A DNA stretch of 64,000 nucleotides. Origin: Lactobacillus sp. CBA3605 (GTDB taxonomy: Bacteria; Bacillota; Bacilli; Lactobacillales; Lactobacillaceae). Made by a program: the position numbers and the translations under genes. Of this stretch, positions 10,961 through 19,746 are shown piece by piece. How positions within the stretch are numbered: the first letter of the stretch is position 1; each line of letters opens with the position of its first letter. The notes beneath the pieces were generated by a model, which worked only from the letters and a program-made list of their open reading frames with translations, was not told the origin of the DNA and did not search any database. The stretch is from the NCBI RefSeq assembly GCF_002970915.1, contig NZ_CP027190.1, forward strand, positions 558,001 to 622,000, written 5' to 3'.

Positions 10961-12223
10961 TTATTTTTTAGTCCCTTGATCAGCTGCTAATGTCCGCCGT
11001 AATAAATCAAGTCCGGCCATCACACTACGCTCGCGAATCTTTTGGCGATCCCCCGCAAAATGATATTGCTTGGCAATCGTTGGTTGATCACGGTAAGCTA
11101 GGCCAATCCAAACCGTGCCAGCTGGCTGACCTTCAAGCTCATCAGGACCAGCAACGCCCGTAAAACTTAAGGCGACAGCCGTATTCAGTTGGGCCCGGCC
11201 ACCAACCGCCATTGCCATCGCTGTTGCTTCTGATACCACCCCAGCTTGATCAATCGTTGCCTGTGGCACCCCTGCTAATTGATGCTTAGCAGTATTGGCA
11301 TATGTCACCAGGCCACCGGGAAAGATGGCTGAAACCCCTGGAATACTGCCAATAGTACTCTGGAACAATCCCGCCGTCAGACTTTCAACTGCCGTCAGAC
11401 TCAGCTGCCGCGCAATCATCGTCTCAATAACGACTTGTGCCAACGAGTTGTCATCACCGTACCCATAAAAGTAGTCGCCAACCTGGGTCTTAATTTGGGC
11501 TTCCACCGCATCTAAAGCAGCGGTTGCATCCGCTTGAGTCGCAGCTTGCGCACTCAAACGGAGCGTGACCTCATTGGTTTTTGCATAAGGTGCAATTGTG
11601 ACCGCTTGTTGGGTCGCAATCAAATCCTGTAATTCCGTCACTAATTGCGATTCACCAATGCCGAAAAAGCGTAACACTCGGGAATAGATTTGGGCTTGCT
11701 GTCCATACGCTTGCTGGAGTCTAGGCTTAGCTTCCGTATCAAACATCTTCTTCATTTCTCGTGGTGGTCCTGGTAATAAGACAAAGTCCGCGGTATCCGG
11801 ATTTTGATAAAAGGCCCCTACGGCTAACCCATTATGATTAGTCAGCGGTTGTGCGCCTTGGGGATAAAGTGCTTGCAACCGGTTATTTGTCGTCATCACT
11901 TTACCCGTTTGGGCAAACCGCTGTTCAATAACTTGCATCGCTGGGTCATCTTCAACTAATGGAACGCCTAGATAGGCCGCCAATGTTTGCTTCGTTAAAT
12001 CATCCTTAGTAGGCCCTAATCCCCCCGCTAAGATAACAAGATCGTTGCGTTTCGCCGCAATGGCAATCGCAGCTGTTAGGCGGGCGGGATTGTCACCCAC
12101 TACCGTTTGATAATAGCTGTCAATGCCTAATTCAGCTAATCCCTGTGCAATATGGGTACTATTGGTATTCGTAATCTGGCCGAGTAAAATTTCAGTACCG
12201 ACCGCAATAATTTCTGCTTGCAT
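10961..12223 (-). CDS. cinA: CinA: competence/damage-inducible protein with nicotinamide-nucleotide amidase domain
   Basis: The protein (420 residues) has the standard two-domain layout. The N-terminal MoCF-biosynthesis-like domain (about 1-170) carries GTEILLGQITNTN and GGLGPTKDD and in other CinA proteins has ADP-ribose pyrophosphatase activity. The C-terminal PncC domain (about 255-415) has ESLTAGLF, a GGLVTYAN segment and the FTGVAGP motif; PncC deamidates NMN for NAD recycling. Start ATG has AGGAGG 11 bases upstream. It lies directly before recA, as in streptococci and bacilli, where the two are coinduced in competence. A possible -10 TATAAT (minus, 12267-12272) lies upstream, with no clear -35. 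Confidence 0.95.
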   Translation of the reverse strand: MQAEIIAVGTEILLGQITNTNSTHIAQGLAELGIDSYYQTVVGDNPARLTAAIAIAAKRNDLVILAGGLGPTKDDLTKQTLAAYLGVPLVEDDPAMQVIEQRFAQTGKVMTTNNRLQALYPQGAQPLTNHNGLAVGAFYQNPDTADFVLLPGPPREMKKMFDTEAKPRLQQAYGQQAQIYSRVLRFFGIGESQLVTELQDLIATQQAVTIAPYAKTNEVTLRLSAQAATQADATAALDAVEAQIKTQVGDYFYGYGDDNSLAQVVIETMIARQLSLTAVESLTAGLFQSTIGSIPGVSAIFPGGLVTYANTAKHQLAGVPQATIDQAGVVSEATAMAMAVGGRAQLNTAVALSFTGVAGPDELEGQPAGTVWIGLAYRDQPTIAKQYHFAGDRQKIRERSVMAGLDLLRRTLAADQGTKK

Positions 12224-12320
12224 TAATTCAATGGCCTCCTGGTAACCCGTTTTTGTGGTTACATTAATTATATACGAAATTAATTTGATTCGACACTCAA
12301 AGGATTGGGTGTATTGACCG

Positions 12321-12358
12321 AAAAAGTTCCGTTAAGCCAGTCTGGCCCAACGGAACTT
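12321..12358 (-). terminator. intrinsic terminator after pgsA
   Basis: Minus-strand stem AACGGAACTT-type arms (12349-12358 with 12324-12333) followed by a T tract; separates the pgsA unit from cinA-recA. Confidence 0.85.
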
Positions 12359-12366
12359 CCATATTT

Positions 12367-12951
12367 TTATTTAAATCCGTCGGCAAAAACGTCACGATTC
12401 TGGACAAAATAATCAATGCCCGAATAAATCACGAAGAAGAGACAGATGTACAACATAATGCTAGCAAACGGAATATTAATCGCCGCAAACAAGACATTGT
12501 TTAACAGTAAAAAGATAATCGCAATCATTTGCGTGGTTGTCTTAATCTTACCTGGCATGGCAGCAGCCATGACCTGACCATTATTTTCAACGATTAAGAG
12601 CCGTAATCCAGTCACAGCTAATTCCCGGCACATAATAATGGCCACGACCCAATCGGGGGCCATGTTCAAGCGAACCAGCACAATAAACGCAGTCATCACT
12701 AGCATTTTGTCGGCCAAGGGGTCTGCAAATTTCCCAAAATTAGTCACTAAGTGGTTGCGTCGTGCAATCTTACCATCCGCTAAATCAGTCAATGATGCCC
12801 CAGCGAAAATAATCGTTGCGATAACTTGGGTCACTGGAATCGTGGTGCCCGCCCATACAACTTGGCCCCAACTTAATGGTAGAACCATAATTAATAAGAA
12901 GACAGGAATCAAGATAATGCGAAAAACGGTTAATTTATTGGGTAAATTCAA
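12367..12951 (-). CDS. pgsA: CDP-diacylglycerol-glycerol-3-phosphate 3-phosphatidyltransferase
   Basis: PgsA makes phosphatidylglycerol phosphate, the committed step to phosphatidylglycerol and cardiolipin. The CDP-alcohol phosphotransferase signature DG(X)2AR(X)8G(X)3D(X)3D is intact, beginning at DLADGKIARR and ending at FADPLADK. Around it are five to six hydrophobic segments, as expected for this integral membrane enzyme. At 194 residues it is of normal size. It follows the RodZ-like gene by 22 bases and ends at a terminator; this ymfF-ymfH-rodZ-pgsA order is common in Firmicutes. Confidence 0.95.
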   Translation of the reverse strand: MNLPNKLTVFRIILIPVFLLIMVLPLSWGQVVWAGTTIPVTQVIATIIFAGASLTDLADGKIARRNHLVTNFGKFADPLADKMLVMTAFIVLVRLNMAPDWVVAIIMCRELAVTGLRLLIVENNGQVMAAAMPGKIKTTTQMIAIIFLLLNNVLFAAINIPFASIMLYICLFFVIYSGIDYFVQNRDVFADGFK

Positions 12952-12973
12952 AATACTAGCTCCTCTACAACGT

Positions 12974-13867
12974 TTATTTAATGGTTAAAGTAATCGTCCG
13001 AACTTGGGTCGAACTGTTCTTGGGATTAAAGTTAAACTGCTTGCCGTTGATGGTCACTGACGTCGCCGCAGCGTTCCCAAATTGGAACTTAACCGTGCTG
13101 GCATTCGTTGGTAACGTCAACGTATGCGTGCCATCTGCAGTCAAGGTGCCTTGCCAAGTTTGGGTGCCATCAGTCGTAACTGAGGTCCAAGCGGCTTTGC
13201 TAGCCTTAACAACGACTTTGTTTTTATCCGCGCCATTTGTCAACGTATAAGCAGTATCACTGCTCCCATTGGCCTTAATCGTTTGTTCAGTCGTTGACTT
13301 TTTGGAACTATCCTTCGCGGCACGACTACTACTAGCAGCTTTTTTAGCGCTAGCGGCCGCTTGCTTACTGCTAGTATTCTTCGAGCTAGAAACCTCGACA
13401 GATGAACTGCTAGCAGTATCGGCTGAACTGGCCCCCACATGAGTCCGGACGGCCATAAACCAGATGAATAGTAAAATTAAAACAACAATTGCCGTTACAA
13501 TAATCGTTGGCAAATAGTTGCGCACCCGACTACCCGTACTGGTGGGTTGTTCTCGTGATTCAGTCCGTGTTGGTTGAACCTCATCAACATTTTGCACAAA
13601 AGTTTCGGCATGGGTCTTTGGTAATTCATCGCGATATTCTTCCAATAACGCATTCCCATCTAAATCGACCGTGTCGGCGTATTGTTTAATAAAAGCCCGG
13701 ACGTAAAAATCGCCTGGTAACTTATCGAACTGTTCGTCTTCAATCGCAATCAAATAACGTTTTTGAATCTTGGTGATTTGTTGTAAATCATCAATCGTCA
13801 AACCTTTCGTTGTTCGTGCGGCCTTTAAACGGGCCCCAATCTTGCTTTTTTCTTCATTTTCACTCAT
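12974..13867 (-). CDS. RodZ-like helix-turn-helix membrane protein (YmfM family)
   Basis: The 297-residue protein has a cytoplasmic HTH_25 domain (about residues 8-70), a short linker, one membrane helix (about 120-140), a low-complexity Ser/Ala/Lys-rich stalk (about 145-195) and a C-terminal extracytoplasmic beta domain of the DUF4115 type. This is the layout of RodZ, which links MreB to the membrane in rod-shaped cells. Its neighbours (two M16-family peptidases and pgsA) match the Bacillus ymfM locus. In this position the HTH is more likely a protein-binding than a DNA-binding module, though that is inference from RodZ. The mreBCD genes lie 10 kb away in this window. Confidence 0.88.
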   Translation of the reverse strand: MSENEEKSKIGARLKAARTTKGLTIDDLQQITKIQKRYLIAIEDEQFDKLPGDFYVRAFIKQYADTVDLDGNALLEEYRDELPKTHAETFVQNVDEVQPTRTESREQPTSTGSRVRNYLPTIIVTAIVVLILLFIWFMAVRTHVGASSADTASSSSVEVSSSKNTSSKQAAASAKKAASSSRAAKDSSKKSTTEQTIKANGSSDTAYTLTNGADKNKVVVKASKAAWTSVTTDGTQTWQGTLTADGTHTLTLPTNASTVKFQFGNAAATSVTINGKQFNFNPKNSSTQVRTITLTIK

Positions 13868-13973
13868 TTGACTTTTTTCGCCACCCTAAGTCTAGTTTTC
13901 AAAATCTTTCGCTTCATAGTATATCACAGCCAACTCAATAGTCGACTAAGACGAAACGAAATTTCACGGTTCC

Positions 13974-15275
13974 TTAACCCTTCGTTGCTGGTCGGATTTG
14001 ATATTCGCTAATTGCTTGCGACGTTAGCAGTTGGGACGCAATTGCTTCGATATCAGTTAACGTCAAGCTGTCGATAATTGCGGGTTCATCAAAAATTGTT
14101 GCCGGCCCATAAAGTCGTTGATCATAACGACTCGCAATTGCTTCCAATGAGTTAGCCATAAAAACGACCCGTCCAATCATTTCTTGCTTCACAATGGCTA
14201 ATAACTCGGTTTGGTCCATAACTGCCGTTTGCCAATGTTCAATGACCTCAATAATGGCGGCATCAAACGCGGCAGGATCGTCAGTTTCACCACTAAACGT
14301 AATGAAGTTAAAGCCATTTTGTAGCTCAAAATCATACCCAAAGGTATCATCAATAATACCTTGGTCGTATAAGCGCAAATAATTTTTCGAGGTATCGCCA
14401 AATAATAATTCTAATAAAACGTTAACCCCCGCACGATATTTAAGCGCTGCTAAGCCAGGCTCAATCGGTGTTAACCCTTTCACACCAACAATAGCTTTTG
14501 CCCGGTTAACTGGCATATCAATGGTCCGATAAGGAATAATATCATGTCCATCCGTGGCAGTTGCTGGAATCTTCCGTTCAATTGGTTGGAAATCATCAAA
14601 ATGCTTAGCCGTTTGATTAGTCGTAATCCAGTCTAAAACTTCATCGGGGTCTAACTTACCGACCACAAATAATGTCATGTTTTCAGGATGATAAAAGGTC
14701 CGATAAGCAGCATATAAATCATCCGCCGTAATTTTAGCGATGGATGCAGCCGTACCAGCAATATCGTATTGGAGTGGATGATTAGGATACAAGTTGCCAA
14801 TCATCCCAAAGTACAACCGCCAACTAGGATCGTCATCATACATTTCAATTTCTTGTCCAATGATGCCCTTTTCCTTATCAACCGTAGCCGGCGTAAAGTA
14901 TGGCGCTTGCACAAAATCAAGCAAGGTGACCAAGTTTTCACGTAAGTTTTGTGTCGCAGAAAACAAATAACTTGTCCGAGTAAAACTTGTAAAGGCATTG
15001 GCACTAGCGCCGTATTGCCCAAACGTTTGGAAAGCATCATGGTCCGCTTTTTCAAACATTTTATGTTCAAGAAAGTGGGCAATGCCATCTGGGAAACGGT
15101 GCATTTCAGTGTCACCGGCTGGGACAAAAGTATTGTCAATTGAGCCATAATTGGTCGTAAACGTTGCATAAGTCTTATGGAAATCTGCCTTTGGTAACAG
15201 CATGACCGTCAAACCATTAGCGAGTTTAGTTTGGTAACTCACTTCATTAAATTGCTCATATTTTTTTACTTGCAT
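13974..15275 (-). CDS. ymfH: M16-family zinc metallopeptidase YmfH
   Basis: A 433-residue insulinase/processing-peptidase family protein. The inverted zinc motif HxxEH is present as HFLEH at residues 67-71, so this is the catalytic partner of the pair. A second M16 half-domain fold follows, giving the usual two-lobed chamber. The gene overlaps the end of ymfF by 10 bases, implying translational coupling and equal production of the two halves. Paired M16 proteins, one active and one not, normally form a heterodimer that degrades peptides. The physiological substrate in Firmicutes is not clear. Confidence 0.9.
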   Translation of the reverse strand: MQVKKYEQFNEVSYQTKLANGLTVMLLPKADFHKTYATFTTNYGSIDNTFVPAGDTEMHRFPDGIAHFLEHKMFEKADHDAFQTFGQYGASANAFTSFTRTSYLFSATQNLRENLVTLLDFVQAPYFTPATVDKEKGIIGQEIEMYDDDPSWRLYFGMIGNLYPNHPLQYDIAGTAASIAKITADDLYAAYRTFYHPENMTLFVVGKLDPDEVLDWITTNQTAKHFDDFQPIERKIPATATDGHDIIPYRTIDMPVNRAKAIVGVKGLTPIEPGLAALKYRAGVNVLLELLFGDTSKNYLRLYDQGIIDDTFGYDFELQNGFNFITFSGETDDPAAFDAAIIEVIEHWQTAVMDQTELLAIVKQEMIGRVVFMANSLEAIASRYDQRLYGPATIFDEPAIIDSLTLTDIEAIASQLLTSQAISEYQIRPATKG

Positions 15276-16537
15276 GCTGTCGCCCCACTTAAAAAGAAGC
15301 CTTGGTTTAAGGTAACTAACTGCGCAACGGCCTTAATTTGGTCACGAGTGACGGCCTTAATTTGGCGTAACCATTCCGCATCCGTCACCGTCCGTTGCGT
15401 CAAATCATCAATCAAAGCCTGAACGGCAAAAGTCCGTTGACTGTCTAGGCTTGACTCAAAATCATTAATCAAGCCGAGCTTCACTTGTGCCACTAACTCA
15501 TCCGTAAAGTCCCCGGCTTGAATCGCCGTTAATTGGGCTGCAATAATGGCTAAGACTTGATCATGGTTTTGCCCGTCAATACCGGCCTGCACCTTCATAA
15601 CGCCCCGAAAGGTATCTAATGAGCTACTTGCGTAATAGGCTAAACTGGCTTTTTCCCGCACGTTCATAAAGAGCTTGGATAACGGCGAGCCACCAAATAG
15701 TTCATTAAAGACTAGTGCGGCATAATAATGCTCATCACGATAAAAGACCGGTAGATCATAACCTAAGTTTAACTTAGCTTGACTCAAGGCTTGAACCTCA
15801 CTGGTTTCCACGTAAGTCCCCGTATTCTGGTGGCGATAAAAGGCAGCGGGTTTGGTTGTCACTGGTCGATCTTGAAAACCAATTGCTTGCCATTGAGCTA
15901 AGACTGCAGCTTCGTCTAGGTCACCCATCATGATAATATCCACTTGATCAGTCGCTAACAGCTGCTGATAATACGTGTAGACACCCGTTGCTGTTAAGGT
16001 CGCTAAATCTGCAACTGTTCCATAACTCGGCATCTGTTGTGCAACATCATCTGCAAATAGGGCCGCATTCAATTGTTGTGCCGCATAATACTGCTTGTCA
16101 TCATCGACTGACTTGATTGAAGCTTTCAAATTCGTCACTTGGCGGGCAAACGTCGGCTCATCAAAATGACCCGCTTGCGCTAAAGGCCGAAAAATCACAT
16201 TCTGTAAGAATTGAATCGCTTGCGCAGTTAACGGCTGTTCGGTCGCTAAGAAACGCTCGTTGGGTACTGTAATGGCTAATTGTAAGCTGTGGGTCGGTCC
16301 TTTGCGACTGACACCAGCACCAAATGCCGCACCATACATACCGGCTAAGGCATGGGCCAACGCCCGTTGATCGGGATAGTCTGCGGCGCTCGTTTCTAAT
16401 AAGTTGGCTAATAACGCCCGTTGGGTAATTGTCGCCCGATTAATGGGCGTTCGAAAATTAACAATAATTTGATTGGTTTTGAATTGATGACTCATAACGG
16501 TCGTCAATTGTACCCCTGCTGCTAACTGAGATTGCAA
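15266..16537 (-). CDS. ymfF: M16-family peptidase-like protein YmfF (inactive partner)
   Basis: This 423-residue protein has the M16 fold but no HxxEH motif in the N-terminal lobe: the equivalent region reads around RALLANLLETSAADYP without the His and Glu ligands. The C-terminal half carries NELFGGSPLSKLF, a typical M16 segment. It is therefore likely the non-catalytic, substrate-holding partner of YmfH, encoded immediately downstream with overlapping frames. Start TTG (16535-16537) is chosen because GGAGG lies about 8 bases upstream. It is the first gene of the ymfF-ymfH-rodZ-pgsA run and is divergent from the aspartokinase gene. Confidence 0.88.
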   Translation of the reverse strand: MQSQLAAGVQLTTVMSHQFKTNQIIVNFRTPINRATITQRALLANLLETSAADYPDQRALAHALAGMYGAAFGAGVSRKGPTHSLQLAITVPNERFLATEQPLTAQAIQFLQNVIFRPLAQAGHFDEPTFARQVTNLKASIKSVDDDKQYYAAQQLNAALFADDVAQQMPSYGTVADLATLTATGVYTYYQQLLATDQVDIIMMGDLDEAAVLAQWQAIGFQDRPVTTKPAAFYRHQNTGTYVETSEVQALSQAKLNLGYDLPVFYRDEHYYAALVFNELFGGSPLSKLFMNVREKASLAYYASSSLDTFRGVMKVQAGIDGQNHDQVLAIIAAQLTAIQAGDFTDELVAQVKLGLINDFESSLDSQRTFAVQALIDDLTQRTVTDAEWLRQIKAVTRDQIKAVAQLVTLNQGFFLSGATACK

Positions 16538-16583
16538 ATTAAAATCCTCCTTGCATATGTACTAAATAATAAGCGAAAGGCTC

Positions 16584-16652
16584 TGCCGACGCAACTTTCC
16601 ACTTTGAAACACCAGCTAAATCATTTAGTTGCAGTGGTCAGCGGCACTTTTT
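16584..16652. other. unassigned hairpin in the ymfF-lysC divergent gap
   Basis: Arms TGCCG-AC-GCAACT (16584-16596) and AGTTGC...CGGCA (16627-16646) can pair with a bulge; on the plus strand a T tract follows at once. It could be an attenuator-like terminator before lysC or a leader structure of ymfF. It lacks the conserved lysine-riboswitch sequence. Confidence 0.4.
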
Positions 16653-16688
16653 ATTTGAATATGAGATTTTTATGAGTCGAGAATAACA

Positions 16689-16717
16689 TTGCAAACTCGG
16701 GGTTTGTCTGCTATTCT
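16689..16717 (+). promoter_or_regulatory. promoter of the aspartokinase gene
   Basis: TTGCAA (16689-16694), 17-base spacer, TATTCT (16712-16717). It would give a leader of only about 28 bases. Confidence 0.55.
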
Positions 16718-16751
16718 TTTCAGTATTGATATAATCGAGGAGCGATTTAAT

Positions 16752-18107
16752 GTGAAAGTAATTAAATTTGGTGGCAGTTCGCTTGCCAACAGTACCCAAC
16801 TGAAAAAAGTGCTGTCAATTGTCAAAGCTGATGACCAACGGCGTTATGTGATTGTTTCGGCCCCAGGTAAACGGTTTGACGGCGATACCAAAGTAACTGA
16901 TTTGCTTATCCAATACGCGCGCTTGACGATTCATCATCAAGCCACAGCTGCCATTGTCCAGACTATTATTGACCGCTACGCCGAAATTGGTCATGGATTC
17001 AACGTGCCAGAAGCCCAATTGACCCCCATCTTCACGACCATTAAGAATTTACCGAACCAGACCTACGCCGACAATACGTATTTAATGGCAGCCTTTAAGG
17101 CCCACGGTGAACGACTTAATGCCCAACTGGTTGCCGCTGTGTTCCAACAAATGGGCCTCAATGCCCGTTACTTAGATCCTAAGGATGCTGGGATGGTTGT
17201 CACCGACGTCCCTGATGATGCCCAGCTTATTGCTAGCAGCTATGCTAACCTGGCAAAATGGGCAGCTAGTGAACAGATTCTAGTCATTCCTGGCTTCTTC
17301 GCTTACAATCGCAATGGGCAGATTTGCACGTTCTCACGGGGCGGCTCTGATATTACCGGGGCAATTGTTGCACGTGGGGTGCAGGCTGACCGGTATGAGA
17401 ACTTTACTGATGTAGATGCCATTTATGCGGTTAATCCGAAGCTGGTCCACCAACCAGCTGCCATCAGTGAAATGACATTCCGTGAAATGCGGGAACTCTC
17501 CTATGCAGGTTTCTCAGTTTTTCATGACGAGGCTTTAATTCCGGCCATTGAGGGTAACATTACAGTCAACGTCAAGAATACCAATCATCCGGAAGCCCCA
17601 GGAACGCTAATTAAGTCGACCCGGGCCTGCAATACCGCTTATCCGGTGACCGGGATTGCAAGTTCTTCAAGTTTTTGCTCATTATATTTACGAAAATACC
17701 TTTTAAACAAGGAAGTTGGCTTTGGTCGCAAAATTCTAACAATTTTAGAAGACCACCATGTTAGTTATGAACATATGCCATCTGGGATTGATGACTTAAC
17801 GATTATCTTCGATGAGCATCAGTTAACGACTGCCTTAGAGACCGAATTAACGGCCGAGATTGCCGCTGCCGTGCAGCCAGATGAGCTCTATTTCACCCAT
17901 GACTATTCCATTTTAATGCTAGTTGGAGAAAACATGCGCAACCGGGTCGGCATTATGTCACGCGCCGCAACGGCCCTCGCTCAACATGGCATTAAACTAA
18001 TCATGGTTAATCAAGGCGCCTCTGAAATTTCAATTATGTTCGGTGTTCATGATCGTGATGCCGACCAAGCGGTTATTGCCTTATATCATGAATTTTTTAA
18101 AGCTTAG
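16752..18107 (+). CDS. lysC: aspartate kinase
   Basis: Aspartokinase phosphorylates aspartate, the first step to lysine, threonine, methionine and diaminopimelate for peptidoglycan. The kinase domain starts with VIKFGGSSLANS and contains a FSRGGSDITGA segment and NFTDVDAIYAVNP; two ACT-type regulatory regions follow (about residues 300-450), so feedback control is expected. I start the gene at GTG (16752-16754), behind GAGGAGCG and in the conserved VIKFGGSS position; an in-frame extension upstream lacks conservation and a ribosome binding site. At 451 residues it is of monofunctional size, with no homoserine dehydrogenase domain. It stands alone, divergent from ymfF. Confidence 0.92.
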   Translation: MKVIKFGGSSLANSTQLKKVLSIVKADDQRRYVIVSAPGKRFDGDTKVTDLLIQYARLTIHHQATAAIVQTIIDRYAEIGHGFNVPEAQLTPIFTTIKNLPNQTYADNTYLMAAFKAHGERLNAQLVAAVFQQMGLNARYLDPKDAGMVVTDVPDDAQLIASSYANLAKWAASEQILVIPGFFAYNRNGQICTFSRGGSDITGAIVARGVQADRYENFTDVDAIYAVNPKLVHQPAAISEMTFREMRELSYAGFSVFHDEALIPAIEGNITVNVKNTNHPEAPGTLIKSTRACNTAYPVTGIASSSSFCSLYLRKYLLNKEVGFGRKILTILEDHHVSYEHMPSGIDDLTIIFDEHQLTTALETELTAEIAAAVQPDELYFTHDYSILMLVGENMRNRVGIMSRAATALAQHGIKLIMVNQGASEISIMFGVHDRDADQAVIALYHEFFKA

Positions 18108-18164
18108 CTAAAAGCCGATTCGTTTACTTTTGGGACCCGTTTTGGTCCACCTGATGATCAATGT

Positions 18165-18212
18165 AAAACAGTCGCCACAAGAAGTTAACTTCTTGCAGCG
18201 ACTGTTTTCTTT
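18165..18212. terminator. bidirectional terminator between lysC and the ABC transporter
   Basis: Stem AAAACAGTCG / CGACTGTTTT (18165-18174 with 18199-18208), with an inner CAAGAAGTT/AACTTCTTG hairpin and T tracts on both strands. It serves the converging lysC and transporter units. Confidence 0.85.
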
Positions 18213-18253
18213 TGTCCAAAGCTGGTCCTCGTTTAGTTAAGCCTGCAAGTCCG

Positions 18254-19081
18254 CTAATTAGTGGTACCGAACCATTTTTCATTGATTTTAGCCAAGGTGC
18301 CATTCGCCTTCAAGGTCTTTAGACCAGCATTGATTTTACTTTTCATCGTCCGATCACCTTTACGGAGACCGACTGCAAAGTCTTCGGACTTAAAGTTACC
18401 TTGGGTCTCTTGGTAATTCGCTGAGTTGGCTTCGTGCTTAATATAATAATTGGCATATACGTTATCAATCAGTAACCCTTGAATCCGACCAGCATTTAAG
18501 TCTAAGAAAGCATTATTAAAGGTATCATATTGTACCGGTGTTTTTTTAGCAATTTTGTCTTTTAACAGTTTGGGGTTATTTTCGAGTGATTCATAACCCG
18601 ATGACCCCGACTGAACCCCTAGTGTCTTTCCCGTCATATCGTTGAAGGAACTAATTTTATTTTTCTTCAATGAAACTAAAATCTGCTTATTCTTTAAATA
18701 AGTATTGCTAAACGCAACCACTTTTTCACGTTGTGGATTCTTCGTGTAACCATTCCAAATCAAATCAATCGTGCCATTGCGAAGTTCCGTTGCATTCATC
18801 GACCAATCAATCGTTTGGAAATTCACTTTAATCCCATATAACTTGAAGACTGCCCGGGCTAAATCAACGTCATAACCGACTAGCTTCCCAGACTTTTCGC
18901 GAAATCCCATCGGCACAAAACTATCATCTAAGCCGACAATCACGTACCCACGCTTCTTAACCTTCGCCCAAGTATCCTGAGTGTTAGCGCGTTGTGTCAC
19001 ACTCTGACAACCAGATAAGGTCCCAACAACCCCCACCAACATGACCACGAGTAAGCACATTGAAATTATTCTTTTTTTCAT
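18254..19081 (-). CDS. polar amino-acid ABC transporter, substrate-binding lipoprotein (HisX-like)
   Basis: A 275-residue solute-binding protein of the SBP_bac_3 family. The signal peptide ends in LSGC with the lipid-bearing Cys at residue 25. The family motif is seen as VGLDDSFVPMGF and GYDVDLARAVF near the N-terminus. It lies 11 bases after the ATPase gene and is the last gene of a permease-ATPase-binding protein operon. The operon is led by a T-box whose specifier reads CAC, so histidine is the likely cargo, and the layout matches the predicted HisXYZ histidine importers of lactobacilli; glutamine or another polar amino acid remains possible from protein sequence alone. Confidence 0.88.
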   Translation of the reverse strand: MKKRIISMCLLVVMLVGVVGTLSGCQSVTQRANTQDTWAKVKKRGYVIVGLDDSFVPMGFREKSGKLVGYDVDLARAVFKLYGIKVNFQTIDWSMNATELRNGTIDLIWNGYTKNPQREKVVAFSNTYLKNKQILVSLKKNKISSFNDMTGKTLGVQSGSSGYESLENNPKLLKDKIAKKTPVQYDTFNNAFLDLNAGRIQGLLIDNVYANYYIKHEANSANYQETQGNFKSEDFAVGLRKGDRTMKSKINAGLKTLKANGTLAKINEKWFGTTN

Positions 19082-19092
19082 GCCAAGGCCCC

Positions 19093-19734
19093 CTATTTGG
19101 TCGTATTTGGTTCAACGTGTAACACATCATCCGCAATATTTTGTGCAAAGGTTAAATCATGGGTTACGACAATTTGCGTCATACCGTCAGCTTTTAAGCC
19201 TAAAATTAATTTTTCAACTTCTTGACGCAAATTTGGATCTAATGCTGACGTTGGTTCATCATAACAAAGAATGTTAGGCTTCATTGCTAAGGCCCGGGCA
19301 ATCGCAACGCGTTGTTGTTGCCCACCAGAGAGTTGGTATGGATATTGATCAGCGTGATCGCCTAAGTCCAATCGGTCCAATAACTTTTGTGCTTGCTGAT
19401 TGGCTGCCGCAGCATTTTCTTTTAGGACCATCGTCGGTGCTAACGCAATGTTTTGCAACACGGTCAAATGTGGAAACAATTCAAAATTTTGAAAAACTAC
19501 TCCAATCACACTCTCATTACTCCGATTCGTATACGGATCGAATGCTTGACCATCCACTAAGAACTGACCACTATCGACTTGTTCCAACCCGGTAATACAC
19601 CGTAACAAAGTTGTTTTACCAGCCCCTGAAGGCCCTACGATACTTAGGATTTCCCCATCTTTAACGGTCAAATCCAATTGCTTGATAATAGTCCGATTTC
19701 CAAAACTCTTTGTGATTTGTTTAAGCTCTAACAT
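19093..19734 (-). CDS. polar amino-acid ABC transporter, ATPase (HisZ-like)
   Basis: A 213-residue ATPase of the PAAT (GlnQ/HisP) type. Walker A GPSGAGKTT is at residues 34-42, the signature LSGGQQQRVAIARAL and Walker B ILCYDEPTSALD follow, with a switch His in VVTHDLTFA. It is somewhat shorter than the usual 240 residues, with a short C-terminus after the H-loop. It powers import through the adjacent permease. The start follows a GGAGG site, and the gene lies 12 bases from the permease, indicating one transcript. Confidence 0.92.
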   Translation of the reverse strand: MLELKQITKSFGNRTIIKQLDLTVKDGEILSIVGPSGAGKTTLLRCITGLEQVDSGQFLVDGQAFDPYTNRSNESVIGVVFQNFELFPHLTVLQNIALAPTMVLKENAAAANQQAQKLLDRLDLGDHADQYPYQLSGGQQQRVAIARALAMKPNILCYDEPTSALDPNLRQEVEKLILGLKADGMTQIVVTHDLTFAQNIADDVLHVEPNTTK

Positions 19735-19746
19735 GGCAAGGCCTCC

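Noticed and set aside
16538-16751. Lysine riboswitch upstream of the aspartokinase
   Set aside because: The conserved AGAGGxGC and GGAAGGG-type segments are absent, and the apparent promoter would leave a leader too short for one.
16689-16751. N-terminal extension of the aspartokinase
   Set aside because: The 21 extra codons overlap the promoter and lack a ribosome binding site; the GTG start at 16752 fits conserved kinase starts.
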